A DNA stretch of 14,638 nucleotides from JBNJEA01 sp051745395. Lineage in GTDB: Bacteria; Desulfobacterota; Desulfobacteria; Desulfobacterales; Desulfosalsimonadaceae. Of this stretch, positions 1 through 6,987 are shown piece by piece. How positions within the stretch are numbered: position 1 is the first letter of the stretch; the number at the start of each line of letters is the position of its first letter. Below the pieces are notes generated by a model, which did not search any database, was not told the DNA's origin, and worked only from the letters and a program-made list of their open reading frames with translations. The position numbers and the translations under genes are program-made. The DNA is taken from contig JBNJEA010000077.1 in the NCBI GenBank assembly GCA_051745395.1, positions 1-14,638 on the forward strand. Reading direction: 5' to 3'.

Positions 1-879
1 AACATGGGCGGGGCCATGCTCATCGCCATGATCTTCGGGTTGGGCTTTATCCCCGCCTTTATTATCGGATCGGTCGCCTATGCCACCAGTTCCTCGATCT
101 CCGCCAAGATGCTGGAGGAAAAAAAGCGCCTGGCCAGCCCCGAAACGGAGTTTATCCTGGCGCTTCTGATCTTCGAAGACATCGTGGCCCCGGTGCTGGT
201 CTCTTTCGTGGCCGGCATGAATGCCGGTGAAACCCTTTCCCCGGTGTTTACGGGCATTCTGATGGCAAAAATTCTCCTGCTGGTGTCAGGCGCCATTCTC
301 ATGGGCCATTACGGGTTCAAAAGGCTCAACCACTTTATCTCCAGATACATACAGCAGGATTTCATGCCGCTTCTGGCAGTGGGCGTGGCCCTTGGCTACG
401 CGGGCCTGGCCTTATCCCTGGGGCTTTCCGAAATACTGGGGGCTTTTCTGGCGGGGGTCATGCTCTCAGAGAGCGGGCGCTCCCCGGAGCTCGAACACCT
501 GATCCTGCCGGTAAGGGATCTTACCCTGCCCTTTTTCTTCTTCTGGTTCGGCACCACCATCTACCTGGGCGAAGGCGTGCCCTATGTGCCCATGATGGCG
601 GCAATCTTGATCTGGGCAGTTCTGGGCAAAATCCTGACCGCCGTTGCCGGAAGCCGGATGTTTGGTTTAAGCCCCAGGGCCTCGGTGCGGGCCGGATTTT
701 CCATGATCCAGCGGGGGGAGTTTTCCGCAATCATTGCCAGCATGGCCATGCCCCAGTTGAGGATTTTCAGCGGCATCTACATAGTGGCCACCGCTTTCAT
801 CGGCGTATACCTGTTCGGCAGGGCCCCGTCAATTGCCGCATGGTATGAAACAAAACGAAAAAACAAACAGTCGAATTAG
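1..879 (+). CDS. Cation:proton antiporter, CPA2/Kef type (5' truncated by window)
   Basis: This is the C-terminal part of a monovalent cation:proton antiporter of the inner membrane (Na+/H+ exchanger domain, CPA2/KefB-like). The frame is already open at base 1 (an AAC codon precedes the ATG at 4), so the start lies outside the window; about 292 residues are visible. Hydrophobic segments alternate with short loops. Family-like stretches include the TSSSIS segment followed by a charged loop, then LLIFEDIVAP, where the acidic pair sits in the membrane helix as in CPA2 transporters, and later the LGLSEILGAFLAGVMLSESG segment. No RCK/TrkA nucleotide-binding domain follows: the protein stops after a basic tail (KRKNKQSN). 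The last codons and the TAG stop lie in the first unit of a 19-bp tandem repeat, so the native C-terminus may have been altered. The ion transported cannot be told from sequence. The family is confident; the subfamily less so. Confidence 0.85.
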   Translation, partial: NMGGAMLIAMIFGLGFIPAFIIGSVAYATSSSISAKMLEEKKRLASPETEFILALLIFEDIVAPVLVSFVAGMNAGETLSPVFTGILMAKILLLVSGAILMGHYGFKRLNHFISRYIQQDFMPLLAVGVALGYAGLALSLGLSEILGAFLAGVMLSESGRSPELEHLILPVRDLTLPFFFFWFGTTIYLGEGVPYVPMMAAILIWAVLGKILTAVAGSRMFGLSPRASVRAGFSMIQRGEFSAIIASMAMPQLRIFSGIYIVATAFIGVYLFGRAPSIAAWYETKRKNKQSN

Positions 880-906
880 GGGGACAGAGTCGAATTAGGG
901 GGACAG
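869..906. repeat. Perfect 19-bp tandem repeat (two units) overlapping the antiporter stop codon
   Basis: Two identical 19-bp units, AGTCGAATTAGGGGGACAG, lie head to tail at 869-887 and 888-906. The antiporter's final codons (TCG AAT TAG) come from the first unit. The AATTAGGGGGACAG core resembles the GGGGACAG-type intergenic repeats that I associate, from general knowledge, with REP-like elements and Y1 transposase remnants; no transposase is seen here. The repeat itself is read directly; its origin is inference. Confidence 0.85.
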
Positions 907-976
907 TATTTATAAAAGATGGAAAACGAACCCTTGGCAAAGCGTTAAAAAGAAATCCCCCAATCAACTTCAGCTT

Positions 977-1005
977 TTGAAAAACAAGGAGTTGGGGATT
1001 AGATT
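977..1005 (+). promoter_or_regulatory. Candidate sigma70-type promoter for the ferredoxin-AOR genes
   Basis: TTGAAA (977-982) is followed after 17 bases by TAGATT (1000-1005), a fair -35/-10 pair in an AT-rich gap, about 60 nt upstream of the ferredoxin start. Just downstream, ATATG (1013-1017) and CATAT (1023-1027) form a short inverted repeat with a 5-base spacer that could be an operator half-site pair. AT-rich DNA gives such matches easily, so this is tentative. Confidence 0.3.
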
Positions 1006-1064
1006 AATAAAAATATGGTATACATATACGGCGCTTTATTCATACATCATAGATGGAGGTTATT

Positions 1065-1835
1065 ATGGCTGATTCCAACCAGGAGGATCAAATTTCGGAA
1101 CTGAAAAGTACATTCCGGAAGGGGGTCATAAGCCGACGGGAATTCATACGGATGATGACCGCCCTGGGGATTTCGGTTTCTGCCGGGGGCATTTTTATGG
1201 ATATGGCCTCGGCGGCGGAAAAATCCGGCAATTCAGGGACACATTCAGGCTACACCATCATCTTTGATCCTGCCAGGTGTACCGGCTGCATGACCTGCGC
1301 CATGACATGCGCTGACAAGTACATGCAGCAAATCGCACCCGAACAGGCCCGGCATACCATCAACCTGGAGTTTGCCCGGATACGGCCCATGCGCTTCCAG
1401 TTTGTCGATTTTGTCAATGTCTGCCAGCACTGCGAACTGATCAAATGGGCGGAAGGCACCGAGCAGCACCCCTGCGAGGCGGTTTGTCCGACCGGCGCCC
1501 TTCACCGGGTCAAAAAAGGCAAAGGCAGAGATGGCTATACCGGCATGGGGTATATGACCGTGGACCGGGACATGTGCCTTGGTATCGACGCCTGCGGCCG
1601 GTGCCTGGAAGTCTGCGAAGACCAGTTCGGAAGCGGCATATCCTTTGATCCCATCGAAGGCAAGGCGCAGGTATGCACCCGCTGCGGCGGAGACCCCGAG
1701 TGCGTGAAAGCCTGTCCGGAAGATGCCCTGCAGTTTATCCCGGTACAGGTCAATGGCCGTTACTATGCCAACAGTCCGGACCATGCCGCTGAACTCCTGT
1801 ATAAAAAAATGTTCAACAAGGAAAGGGCGTTATAA
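1065..1835 (+). CDS. Tat-signal ferredoxin with four [4Fe-4S] sites, partner of AOR-family oxidoreductase
   Basis: A 256-residue electron-transfer protein. The start at 1065 is chosen over the in-frame ATG at 1053 because GGAGG at 1055-1059 sits five bases before it and overlaps the earlier ATG. The N-terminus has a twin-arginine motif, SRREFIR (residues 23-29), a weakly hydrophobic stretch and an ASAA site near residue 51, typical of Tat export. Sixteen cysteines form four clusters: C72/75/78/82, C120/123/137/141, C171/177/180/184 and C204/207/213/217, so four [4Fe-4S] centres are expected, as in ferredoxin subunits of molybdo- and tungsto-enzymes. Its stop overlaps the AOR start by one base (TAATG), implying translational coupling, so it probably carries electrons to or from that enzyme. 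Whether it is really exported is open, because the AOR has no signal. It recalls the E. coli ydhY-ydhV pairing, but orthology is not claimed. Confidence 0.9.
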   Translation: MADSNQEDQISELKSTFRKGVISRREFIRMMTALGISVSAGGIFMDMASAAEKSGNSGTHSGYTIIFDPARCTGCMTCAMTCADKYMQQIAPEQARHTINLEFARIRPMRFQFVDFVNVCQHCELIKWAEGTEQHPCEAVCPTGALHRVKKGKGRDGYTGMGYMTVDRDMCLGIDACGRCLEVCEDQFGSGISFDPIEGKAQVCTRCGGDPECVKACPEDALQFIPVQVNGRYYANSPDHAAELLYKKMFNKERAL

Positions 1836-3889
1836 TGAGTGCACGTTACGGATTCACCGGAAAAATTGCGAGAATTGATCTTTCCGCCGGTTCGGTGAGC
1901 ACCATTGAGCCGCCGGAGGAAGTATACCGAAAATATCTGGGCGGATGGGCCCTGGGAATGTATTTCCTTTTTACGGAAGGGCTGGCAGAACCGGATAAAG
2001 ATCCGCTGGGGCCTGAAAACATGCTGCAGCTCCTTGTGGGGCCGGTTACCGGCATCGCCCCCAACCCGCGAACCGCCATTGTGACCAAAAGCCCGTACGG
2101 ATTTAACTGTATTACCCTGTGCGGCGGCCAGGGGGGCGCCAATCTGAAATTTGCCGGCTGGGACGGCATCCAGATCGTGGGAAAAGCGGATAAACCCGTA
2201 TATATCGCCATAATAGATGATGATATCGAAATCCGGAATGCCACGCAATTCTGGGGCATGGGGACCGAAGAGGCGGAGATGGCGATGCGGAAAAAAGTCC
2301 TTGCGCCCATAGAGACATCAGGCAGCACCCTCACCGAATCCGACCTGACAAAAAAATGGGCGAAACTCCGGCCGCCCAAAAACCAGGGGATCGGCGGCAA
2401 ACGGCTGGCCAGCACATGGGTGATCGGACCGGCCGGGGAAAACAAAGTCTGGTTTGCCAATATGGTCACGGAAGGCGCCAGGGCCCACGGCCGTTACGGC
2501 TCCGGTGCAGTGGCCGGCGCCAAGAATCTGAAGGGCATCGTGGTCAGGGGAACCAAGGGGCAGAAATTCGCTGATAAAAGCAAGTTCACCCAGATCATGG
2601 CCAATATACAAAAACGCGAAGGGAGCAGCCATTTCTGGCGGACCTACGGCACGGCCGGTATAAGCGCTAAAGAGAGCAATGTTCTGGGCGGATTCCCCAT
2701 CCGGAACTGGCAGTGGGAATCCTGGGCGGATCCAAGAACCGTAAAGACATTGTCCGGGCCCTTTGTGGACCAGCTAAGCTTTGTCCGCAAACAGGCCTGC
2801 CCCGGCTGCGCGCTGCATTGTCTCTACCCGGCCCGGATCAGCAGTGACAGCGAGATGATGGATGAGACCATCACGGATATGCCGGATTGGGAGGCCATGG
2901 GCATGGTCGGCGGCAACATCGGCTACCTGGAAGCCGAAGGGACCGATCCGGGCGATCCCTATGGCGGCACCTTCGAGGACATGACGGAAAATGCCGCCAA
3001 AACCCAGTATACCACTTGGTTTTCTGACAATACCGGCATGGATTTTATTGAAGGCGGCGCTTTGCTGGGCCTTCTCATGGAACTGCGGCAAAGGGAGCTG
3101 ATCGAACCCGCGGATCTGGACGGCATTGATGTAAAATGGGGGGATGAGACATCCGTTAAAGCCGTTTTGGAAAAGACGATTTCCGGCAAAGGCATCGGAG
3201 AGGTTCTGGCCAAGGGCACCTATGAAACGGCCAGATACCTGAGCCGCAAAAAGGAAAACGATGAGATCATGTATTACAGCATGACCGGCAAACGGTATGC
3301 GCAGCCCGCCCACGGCGCCAGAAGCAACCATGACCGCAATGCCCTGGATTACGTAACTGTTGTCCGGCCCTGCGAACATACCGGCGGCGGCTCCAAGGCT
3401 TTTATGAAAGAGCCGATCGATTACGAGGGGGCGGTAGACGGGCAGAATTTTAATGCAGCTATCAATTCCATGATCTATTGTCTTTTTGCCAGCGGCTTCT
3501 GGGGAGACGAGGGCAACGTGGAACTGGTAAAGGCGGTGACCGGCTGGAGCGATTTTGACAAAAAAGATTTTCTGAAAGTCGGTGAGCGGGCCTATGCCCT
3601 TTCCCGGCTCTTTAATCTCCGGTCCCAGAATATAAAAGACCCCAGAAAAGAATGGGACAGCCCTGATATGTTTCCCGCCCGATGGTTTAAAGAGCCGCTG
3701 CCGACCGGCCCTTACAAGGGAAAAACCGCTTTTGACGGGGATACTTCCAAGCTTTTTGACGAGTGCCTCCCCCAATACTGGGCGCAAAGAGGCTGGAGCC
3801 GGGACAAGGGCATCCCGGAGGAAGAAAAGCTAAAAGAGCTGGGCCTCGCCGAGATCGCCGGGGATATCGCAGCCAAGCTCAAAAGTTAA
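1835..3889 (+). CDS. Aldehyde:ferredoxin oxidoreductase family tungsten/molybdopterin enzyme
   Basis: This 684-residue protein belongs to the AOR family, which uses a bis-pyranopterin W (or Mo) cofactor and one [4Fe-4S] cluster, typically for aldehyde or carboxylate redox. The N-terminal domain has the expected TGKIARIDLSAG opening, a YLGGWALG segment, the KFAGWDGIQIVGKADKPVY stretch and GRYGSGAVAGAKNLKGIVV, close to the family's cofactor-binding GxGAVxGSKNLKAI region. Cluster cysteines are C322, C325 and C329 (CPGCALHC) plus C549. Around C549 the usual DxxGLC context reads NSMIYC, so the substrate-side motif has diverged. It is longer than archaeal AOR (about 605 residues) and near E. coli YdhV (about 700). 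There is no signal peptide. It starts inside the ferredoxin's stop codon and the two genes form one unit. Substrate is unknown; in anaerobes related enzymes act on aldehydes, aromatic aldehydes or CoA thioesters. No membrane subunit gene is adjacent. Confidence 0.93.
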   Translation: MSARYGFTGKIARIDLSAGSVSTIEPPEEVYRKYLGGWALGMYFLFTEGLAEPDKDPLGPENMLQLLVGPVTGIAPNPRTAIVTKSPYGFNCITLCGGQGGANLKFAGWDGIQIVGKADKPVYIAIIDDDIEIRNATQFWGMGTEEAEMAMRKKVLAPIETSGSTLTESDLTKKWAKLRPPKNQGIGGKRLASTWVIGPAGENKVWFANMVTEGARAHGRYGSGAVAGAKNLKGIVVRGTKGQKFADKSKFTQIMANIQKREGSSHFWRTYGTAGISAKESNVLGGFPIRNWQWESWADPRTVKTLSGPFVDQLSFVRKQACPGCALHCLYPARISSDSEMMDETITDMPDWEAMGMVGGNIGYLEAEGTDPGDPYGGTFEDMTENAAKTQYTTWFSDNTGMDFIEGGALLGLLMELRQRELIEPADLDGIDVKWGDETSVKAVLEKTISGKGIGEVLAKGTYETARYLSRKKENDEIMYYSMTGKRYAQPAHGARSNHDRNALDYVTVVRPCEHTGGGSKAFMKEPIDYEGAVDGQNFNAAINSMIYCLFASGFWGDEGNVELVKAVTGWSDFDKKDFLKVGERAYALSRLFNLRSQNIKDPRKEWDSPDMFPARWFKEPLPTGPYKGKTAFDGDTSKLFDECLPQYWAQRGWSRDKGIPEEEKLKELGLAEIAGDIAAKLKS

Positions 3890-3956
3890 GCAGCGATCCC
3901 TGCAGCTGCGTACGGCCCCCATTGCCGGCAAATGCTTACGACCTAAATGGAACGAT

Positions 3957-5216
3957 TTATCCGTATATGATGTGAAATGTTTCCATGACCTGCTTTTCAA
4001 TTTCTGTGACCATGGTATTGAGCAGCGGCCGGTCAATCTGCAATTCTTCACAGACTTCGGTTTCGACGAGCGGAACAAAGATTTCGCCGCTGCTGCCGAT
4101 GCCCAGGGCGTTGACGATAATATCGGCGAGGTTGATGACCGCTTTTTCAAAAAACCGGTCTCCCCGGGACGGGAAATGATGGTTTTTGATCATGCCGGCC
4201 AAACTTTCCGGCAGGTTCCACTGGCGGGCAAATTCCGCCCCGATTTGGGCGTGATCGGCGCCGAAATGGTTTTCTTCCACCGTGAACAAAAACACCTCTT
4301 CCTGGCGGGCCTTATGAAGGATATCCAGATAGCGGCCCGGCATGTTCTGCACAAGGATCAGACGGCCGATGTCATGGAACAGTCCGGCCACGAAAAAGCG
4401 TTCCGCATCCATTTTTTCGGAAAAATAACATGACAGCAGGCGGGCGGCGACGCCGCAGGCGATGCTGTGTTGCCAGAACGAGGCCATGTCCAGGATTTTC
4501 GCCGGAATCTTTTTAAAATACGACACCGCGGTAATCCCGCTGACCAGGGTCATCAACTGATCCGTGCCGATTAAGGCCAGAGCCCAGGTTAATGTGTCAA
4601 TTTTCTGACGAAGGCTATAGAAACTGCTGTTGACCGCCTGCAGGATCATGGCCGAAAGCGTGATATCCTTGTCGACGATCCCGGCGATTTCATCCAGGGA
4701 AACATCGGGATCATTGACTGCTGATACGATCTTATAATAGACATCCGGGATCGTTTCCGTCCGAAGCGCCCTTTCCAGCAGGCGATCGATATCAATTTCC
4801 GTTTCGCCGCCGCCCGGCAGGCCCTTGGCTCCGGGCATGCCAAAATCGTCTTTGAAAAACCGCTCCGGCCGGAGGCTTTCCGGCTGCTTTAAAAGCTGCT
4901 GAGCCTTTTTCGCTGAACTGATCTGAAACAGGTCGTGAACAAAGGGGTGGTTTAAATCGTTGTATTGAAAACGATGGCGGGTGATTTCATCGGCCTGCCG
5001 CCGGATTTTCTCGGGCACTTCCTGTTCCTTTTCCACTGCCGGCTCCTCGTCTTCTGGCATGTCGGTCCAATCGGTATACATCATATCGGCATCCTGAAGT
5101 TCCCCATAGGTTTCCGGCGGATTGACGGCAACAGGTGATGGCACAAAAAGACGTGCAAGGTGGGCTTTGACATCCGGTGTTTGAAACACGTTGGGGATAT
5201 AGTCTGAAAGACGCAT
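3957..5216 (-). CDS. HDOD-domain signalling protein with long N-terminal extension
   Basis: A 419-residue cytosolic protein. Residues 1-140 are poorly conserved-looking, with an acidic stretch (about 49-68) and a charged helical segment (68-125). Residues about 143-350 form an HDOD domain, a non-canonical HD-superfamily module common in bacterial regulatory proteins. HD-type ligand residues are all present: H250, H281-D282 (HDIGR), H322, H346-H347 and D365. Many HDOD proteins are thought to be regulatory rather than catalytic, so activity is uncertain. The start at 5216 has only a weak ribosome site (AAGGGA). It is the last gene of the che cluster on this strand, 172 bp after the ComFB gene, with a promoter-like motif in that gap, so it may be expressed both with and apart from the operon. 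It converges with the AOR gene. Role inferred: an output or regulatory protein linked to motility or second messengers. Confidence 0.88.
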   Translation of the reverse strand: MRLSDYIPNVFQTPDVKAHLARLFVPSPVAVNPPETYGELQDADMMYTDWTDMPEDEEPAVEKEQEVPEKIRRQADEITRHRFQYNDLNHPFVHDLFQISSAKKAQQLLKQPESLRPERFFKDDFGMPGAKGLPGGGETEIDIDRLLERALRTETIPDVYYKIVSAVNDPDVSLDEIAGIVDKDITLSAMILQAVNSSFYSLRQKIDTLTWALALIGTDQLMTLVSGITAVSYFKKIPAKILDMASFWQHSIACGVAARLLSCYFSEKMDAERFFVAGLFHDIGRLILVQNMPGRYLDILHKARQEEVFLFTVEENHFGADHAQIGAEFARQWNLPESLAGMIKNHHFPSRGDRFFEKAVINLADIIVNALGIGSSGEIFVPLVETEVCEELQIDRPLLNTMVTEIEKQVMETFHIIYG

Positions 5217-5323
5217 GGTTTCCCTTTTTTACTTCTTGTTATCCATTTCTCATTTTCCTCTCATCGCCTCCATTGGTAAGGCATCCGGGAATGGCAAGAA
5301 CCTGCTACCCTGATCCCTTATTT

Positions 5324-5354
5324 ATTATATCGGTTAAACGCAAGTGATGCTTTA
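5324..5354 (-). promoter_or_regulatory. Candidate flagellar-sigma (sigma28-like) promoter before HDOD gene
   Basis: On the minus strand TAAA (5351-5354) is followed after 17 bases by CCGATAT (5327-5333), one base wider than the FliA consensus TAAA-N15-GCCGATAA. A perfect TATAAT (5324-5329) overlaps the downstream element, but no good sigma70 -35 box is seen at 16-18 bases. It lies about 110 nt upstream of the HDOD start in a gap with no other coding signal. Motif is seen; function is inferred. Confidence 0.35.
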
Positions 5355-5388
5355 ACCTCGTTCAAATAACCAGTCCAAATTTTCAGGG

Positions 5389-5700
5389 TCATTCGGCGGA
5401 GCGGTCCGTCGGGTTGTCGCGGACCTTTTCAATGGCCCCGCGCAGCGCGTCACGCACCTGCTGGTCGTCCACCGGTTCGCGCAACACGATGGAAAACTGC
5501 TGGGTATAGCGGGGCGGCAGCGTATTTAACGCCAGGGCATAGACATCCTGAATGGCTAAGATGTCGATCGGAAAATCCGGGTATTCCTTTAATATTTCCG
5601 GCAATAAATGAAGGACCCGGGCTTCGTTGCGGTTGCGGATATGCTCCAAACCGATAGAGCGCAACTTGGATTTGGGATCCGCACTGCCTCTGTTATTCAT
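5389..5700 (-). CDS. ComFB-domain protein (late competence development family)
   Basis: A 103-residue protein starting at 5700, where GGGAG (5706-5710) lies five bases upstream; the longer in-frame ATGs at 5712 and 5748 lack such a site. Residues 17-75 match the ComFB family: an alpha-helical start (IRNRNEARVLHLLPEIL), then DILAIQDVYALALNTLPPRY (46-65), which carries the family hallmark D..ALALN.LPPRY. It lacks the cysteines many ComFB proteins have just before this motif. Bacillus ComFB is of uncertain function; cyanobacterial homologues have been described as cyclic dinucleotide receptors that affect motility, which would suit this location. Here it sits after cheB (164-bp gap) and before a second HDOD gene. 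Family assignment is good; ligand and partner are inferred only. Confidence 0.82.
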   Translation of the reverse strand: MNNRGSADPKSKLRSIGLEHIRNRNEARVLHLLPEILKEYPDFPIDILAIQDVYALALNTLPPRYTQQFSIVLREPVDDQQVRDALRGAIEKVRDNPTDRSAE

Positions 5701-5731
5701 GTGTTCTCCCATTTTTCTGTTCCCTCGCAAA

Positions 5732-5790
5732 GCCGCCAAGAGCGCCAAAAATGGCCTGAAAACTTGGCGTATTGGCGTCTTTCTTGGCGC
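5732..5790. repeat. CGCCAA/TTGGCG inverted repeat cluster between cheB and comFB
   Basis: CGCCAA occurs at 5734-5739 and 5743-5748, and its complement TTGGCG at 5764-5769, 5772-5777 and 5784-5789. The two groups can pair as alternative hairpins with a short loop around 5750-5762. The block overlaps sequence just upstream of the comFB start. It resembles short intergenic repeats of the CGCCAAG type found in many genomes and could affect mRNA stability; no T-run follows, so a classic terminator is not supported. Confidence 0.55.
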
Positions 5791-5816
5791 GAAAATGCAA
5801 TGGCTGTTACCCGAGC

Positions 5817-5844
5817 AAATCGGATAACCATATCGCTTAATTTA
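5817..5844 (-). promoter_or_regulatory. Candidate flagellar-sigma (sigma28-like) promoter before comFB
   Basis: On the minus strand TAAA (5841-5844) is followed after 17 bases by CCGATTT (5817-5823). The spacing and distance to the start codon (about 117 nt) match those seen before the downstream HDOD gene. The -10-like part is a weaker match to GCCGATAA. Supported only by the motif and the repeated architecture. Confidence 0.28.
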
Positions 5845-5864
5845 AGGCCGGTTGTATTTTGCAT

Positions 5865-6908
5865 TTACCTGCTGTTTTTCTCGTTGACATACTCCACAAT
5901 TTTATCCGAGATCCGGTTCAAGGGCAGGATGCTTTCCGCCGCCCCCAGGCTGATGGCTTCCTTGGGCATGCCGAAAACCACGCTGCTGGCCTCGTCCTGG
6001 GCAATGGTCCGCGCGTGGCTGTTGCGCATGCCGAGCAGGCCGGAAGCCCCGTCCTTTCCCATTCCCGTTAAAATAGCCCCCACTGCGTTTCGCCCGGCCG
6101 CCTGGGCCACCGATTTGAACATCACCTCCACGCTGGGCCGATGCCCGCAAACCAGGGGGCCGGATTTGGTCTGCACATAAAACCGCGCCCCGCTGCGACG
6201 CAGCAGCAAGTGATAATTTCCGGGCGCAATCAGGGCCAGCCCCGGTTTGACCGTATCATTGTTTTTCGCCTCCCGGACCTCGAGGGCGCATAACTGGTTT
6301 AACCGATTGGCCAGGGATGCGGTAAACTGCTCCGGCATATGCTGGACGATCAAAATGCCGGGGGAATTGCCCGGCATATGGGTCAACAGCTCCTGGATGG
6401 CCTGGGTGCCGCCGGTGGATGCGCCAATGGCGATCACGGTATCGGTCATTTTGGCCTGTGAAATATGGATTTGCGCCTGCCCGGTCTTTTGCTGACTCCG
6501 GGTGCCGGTTTTATGCACCCGGGCCCGTGCCGCGGCCCGGATCTTTTCAATAAGGGCCTCGGACATGTCGTTGACCGAAAGGGCGGAGCCGGGTTTGCAC
6601 ATGACCTCCACGGCACCGGCACTCATGGCTTCCAGGGCCAGCTCGCCGCCTTTGGGCGTCAACGAGGACACAATGATCACCGGCAGCGGAAAGTGCTTCA
6701 TCAGCTTCTTCAGAAAAGTCAGCCCGTCCATCCGGGGCATTTCCATATCCAGCAGGACCACATCGGGGCTCAGCTCCACGATTTTATCCCGCGCCACATA
6801 GGGGTCCGGCACTGCGGCCACGATCTCGATATCGCCGGCGCGGCCGAGTTCCTTGGATAAAATCTGGCGCACAATGGCGGAATCATCAACGATGAGAACT
6901 TTTATCAT
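5865..6908 (-). CDS. cheB: CheB, protein-glutamate methylesterase/deamidase response regulator
   Basis: A 347-residue two-domain enzyme that demethylates (and often deamidates) glutamates on chemoreceptors when phosphorylated by CheA. The N-terminal receiver has D8-D9, the phosphoacceptor D54 (LLDMEMPRMDG), S82 and K105 (MCKPGSA). The C-terminal esterase has the triad S164 (IGASTGG), H190 (VQHMPEQF) and D286 (GMGKDGASG), the same numbers as in Salmonella CheB when the start is placed at 6908. That supports 6908 over the in-frame ATGs at 6923 and 7028; the latter would overlap the upstream CheX-like gene and lacks a ribosome site. The site before 6908 is weak too. It lies between the CheX-like gene and the ComFB gene and pairs with cheR and cheD in the same cluster for adaptation. 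Confidence 0.97.
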   Translation of the reverse strand: MIKVLIVDDSAIVRQILSKELGRAGDIEIVAAVPDPYVARDKIVELSPDVVLLDMEMPRMDGLTFLKKLMKHFPLPVIIVSSLTPKGGELALEAMSAGAVEVMCKPGSALSVNDMSEALIEKIRAAARARVHKTGTRSQQKTGQAQIHISQAKMTDTVIAIGASTGGTQAIQELLTHMPGNSPGILIVQHMPEQFTASLANRLNQLCALEVREAKNNDTVKPGLALIAPGNYHLLLRRSGARFYVQTKSGPLVCGHRPSVEVMFKSVAQAAGRNAVGAILTGMGKDGASGLLGMRNSHARTIAQDEASSVVFGMPKEAISLGAAESILPLNRISDKIVEYVNEKNSR

Positions 6909-6987
6909 TGCATCTTTGTCCATGTCTGAAATTGGATGGCAAAATTGGCAAGCAACACCTCTTGCCTGTCCCTTTTTTGTCCCGGAT

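Noticed and set aside
954..1000. Stem of AATCCCC(C)AA with TTGGGGATT as a terminator for the antiporter
   Set aside because: The loop is about 28 bases, one base is bulged, and the T-run lies on the minus-strand side, where no gene needs terminating.
2774..3787. Long open frame on the minus strand opposite the AOR gene (337 codons)
   Set aside because: It lies entirely antisense to a well-supported AOR gene, shows no recognisable domain, and is explained by codon bias in GC-rich DNA.
3890..3956. Possible bidirectional terminator between the convergent AOR and HDOD genes
   Set aside because: Only short palindromes are seen (GCAGC/GCTGC and TTGCCGGCAA), with no T-run on either strand.
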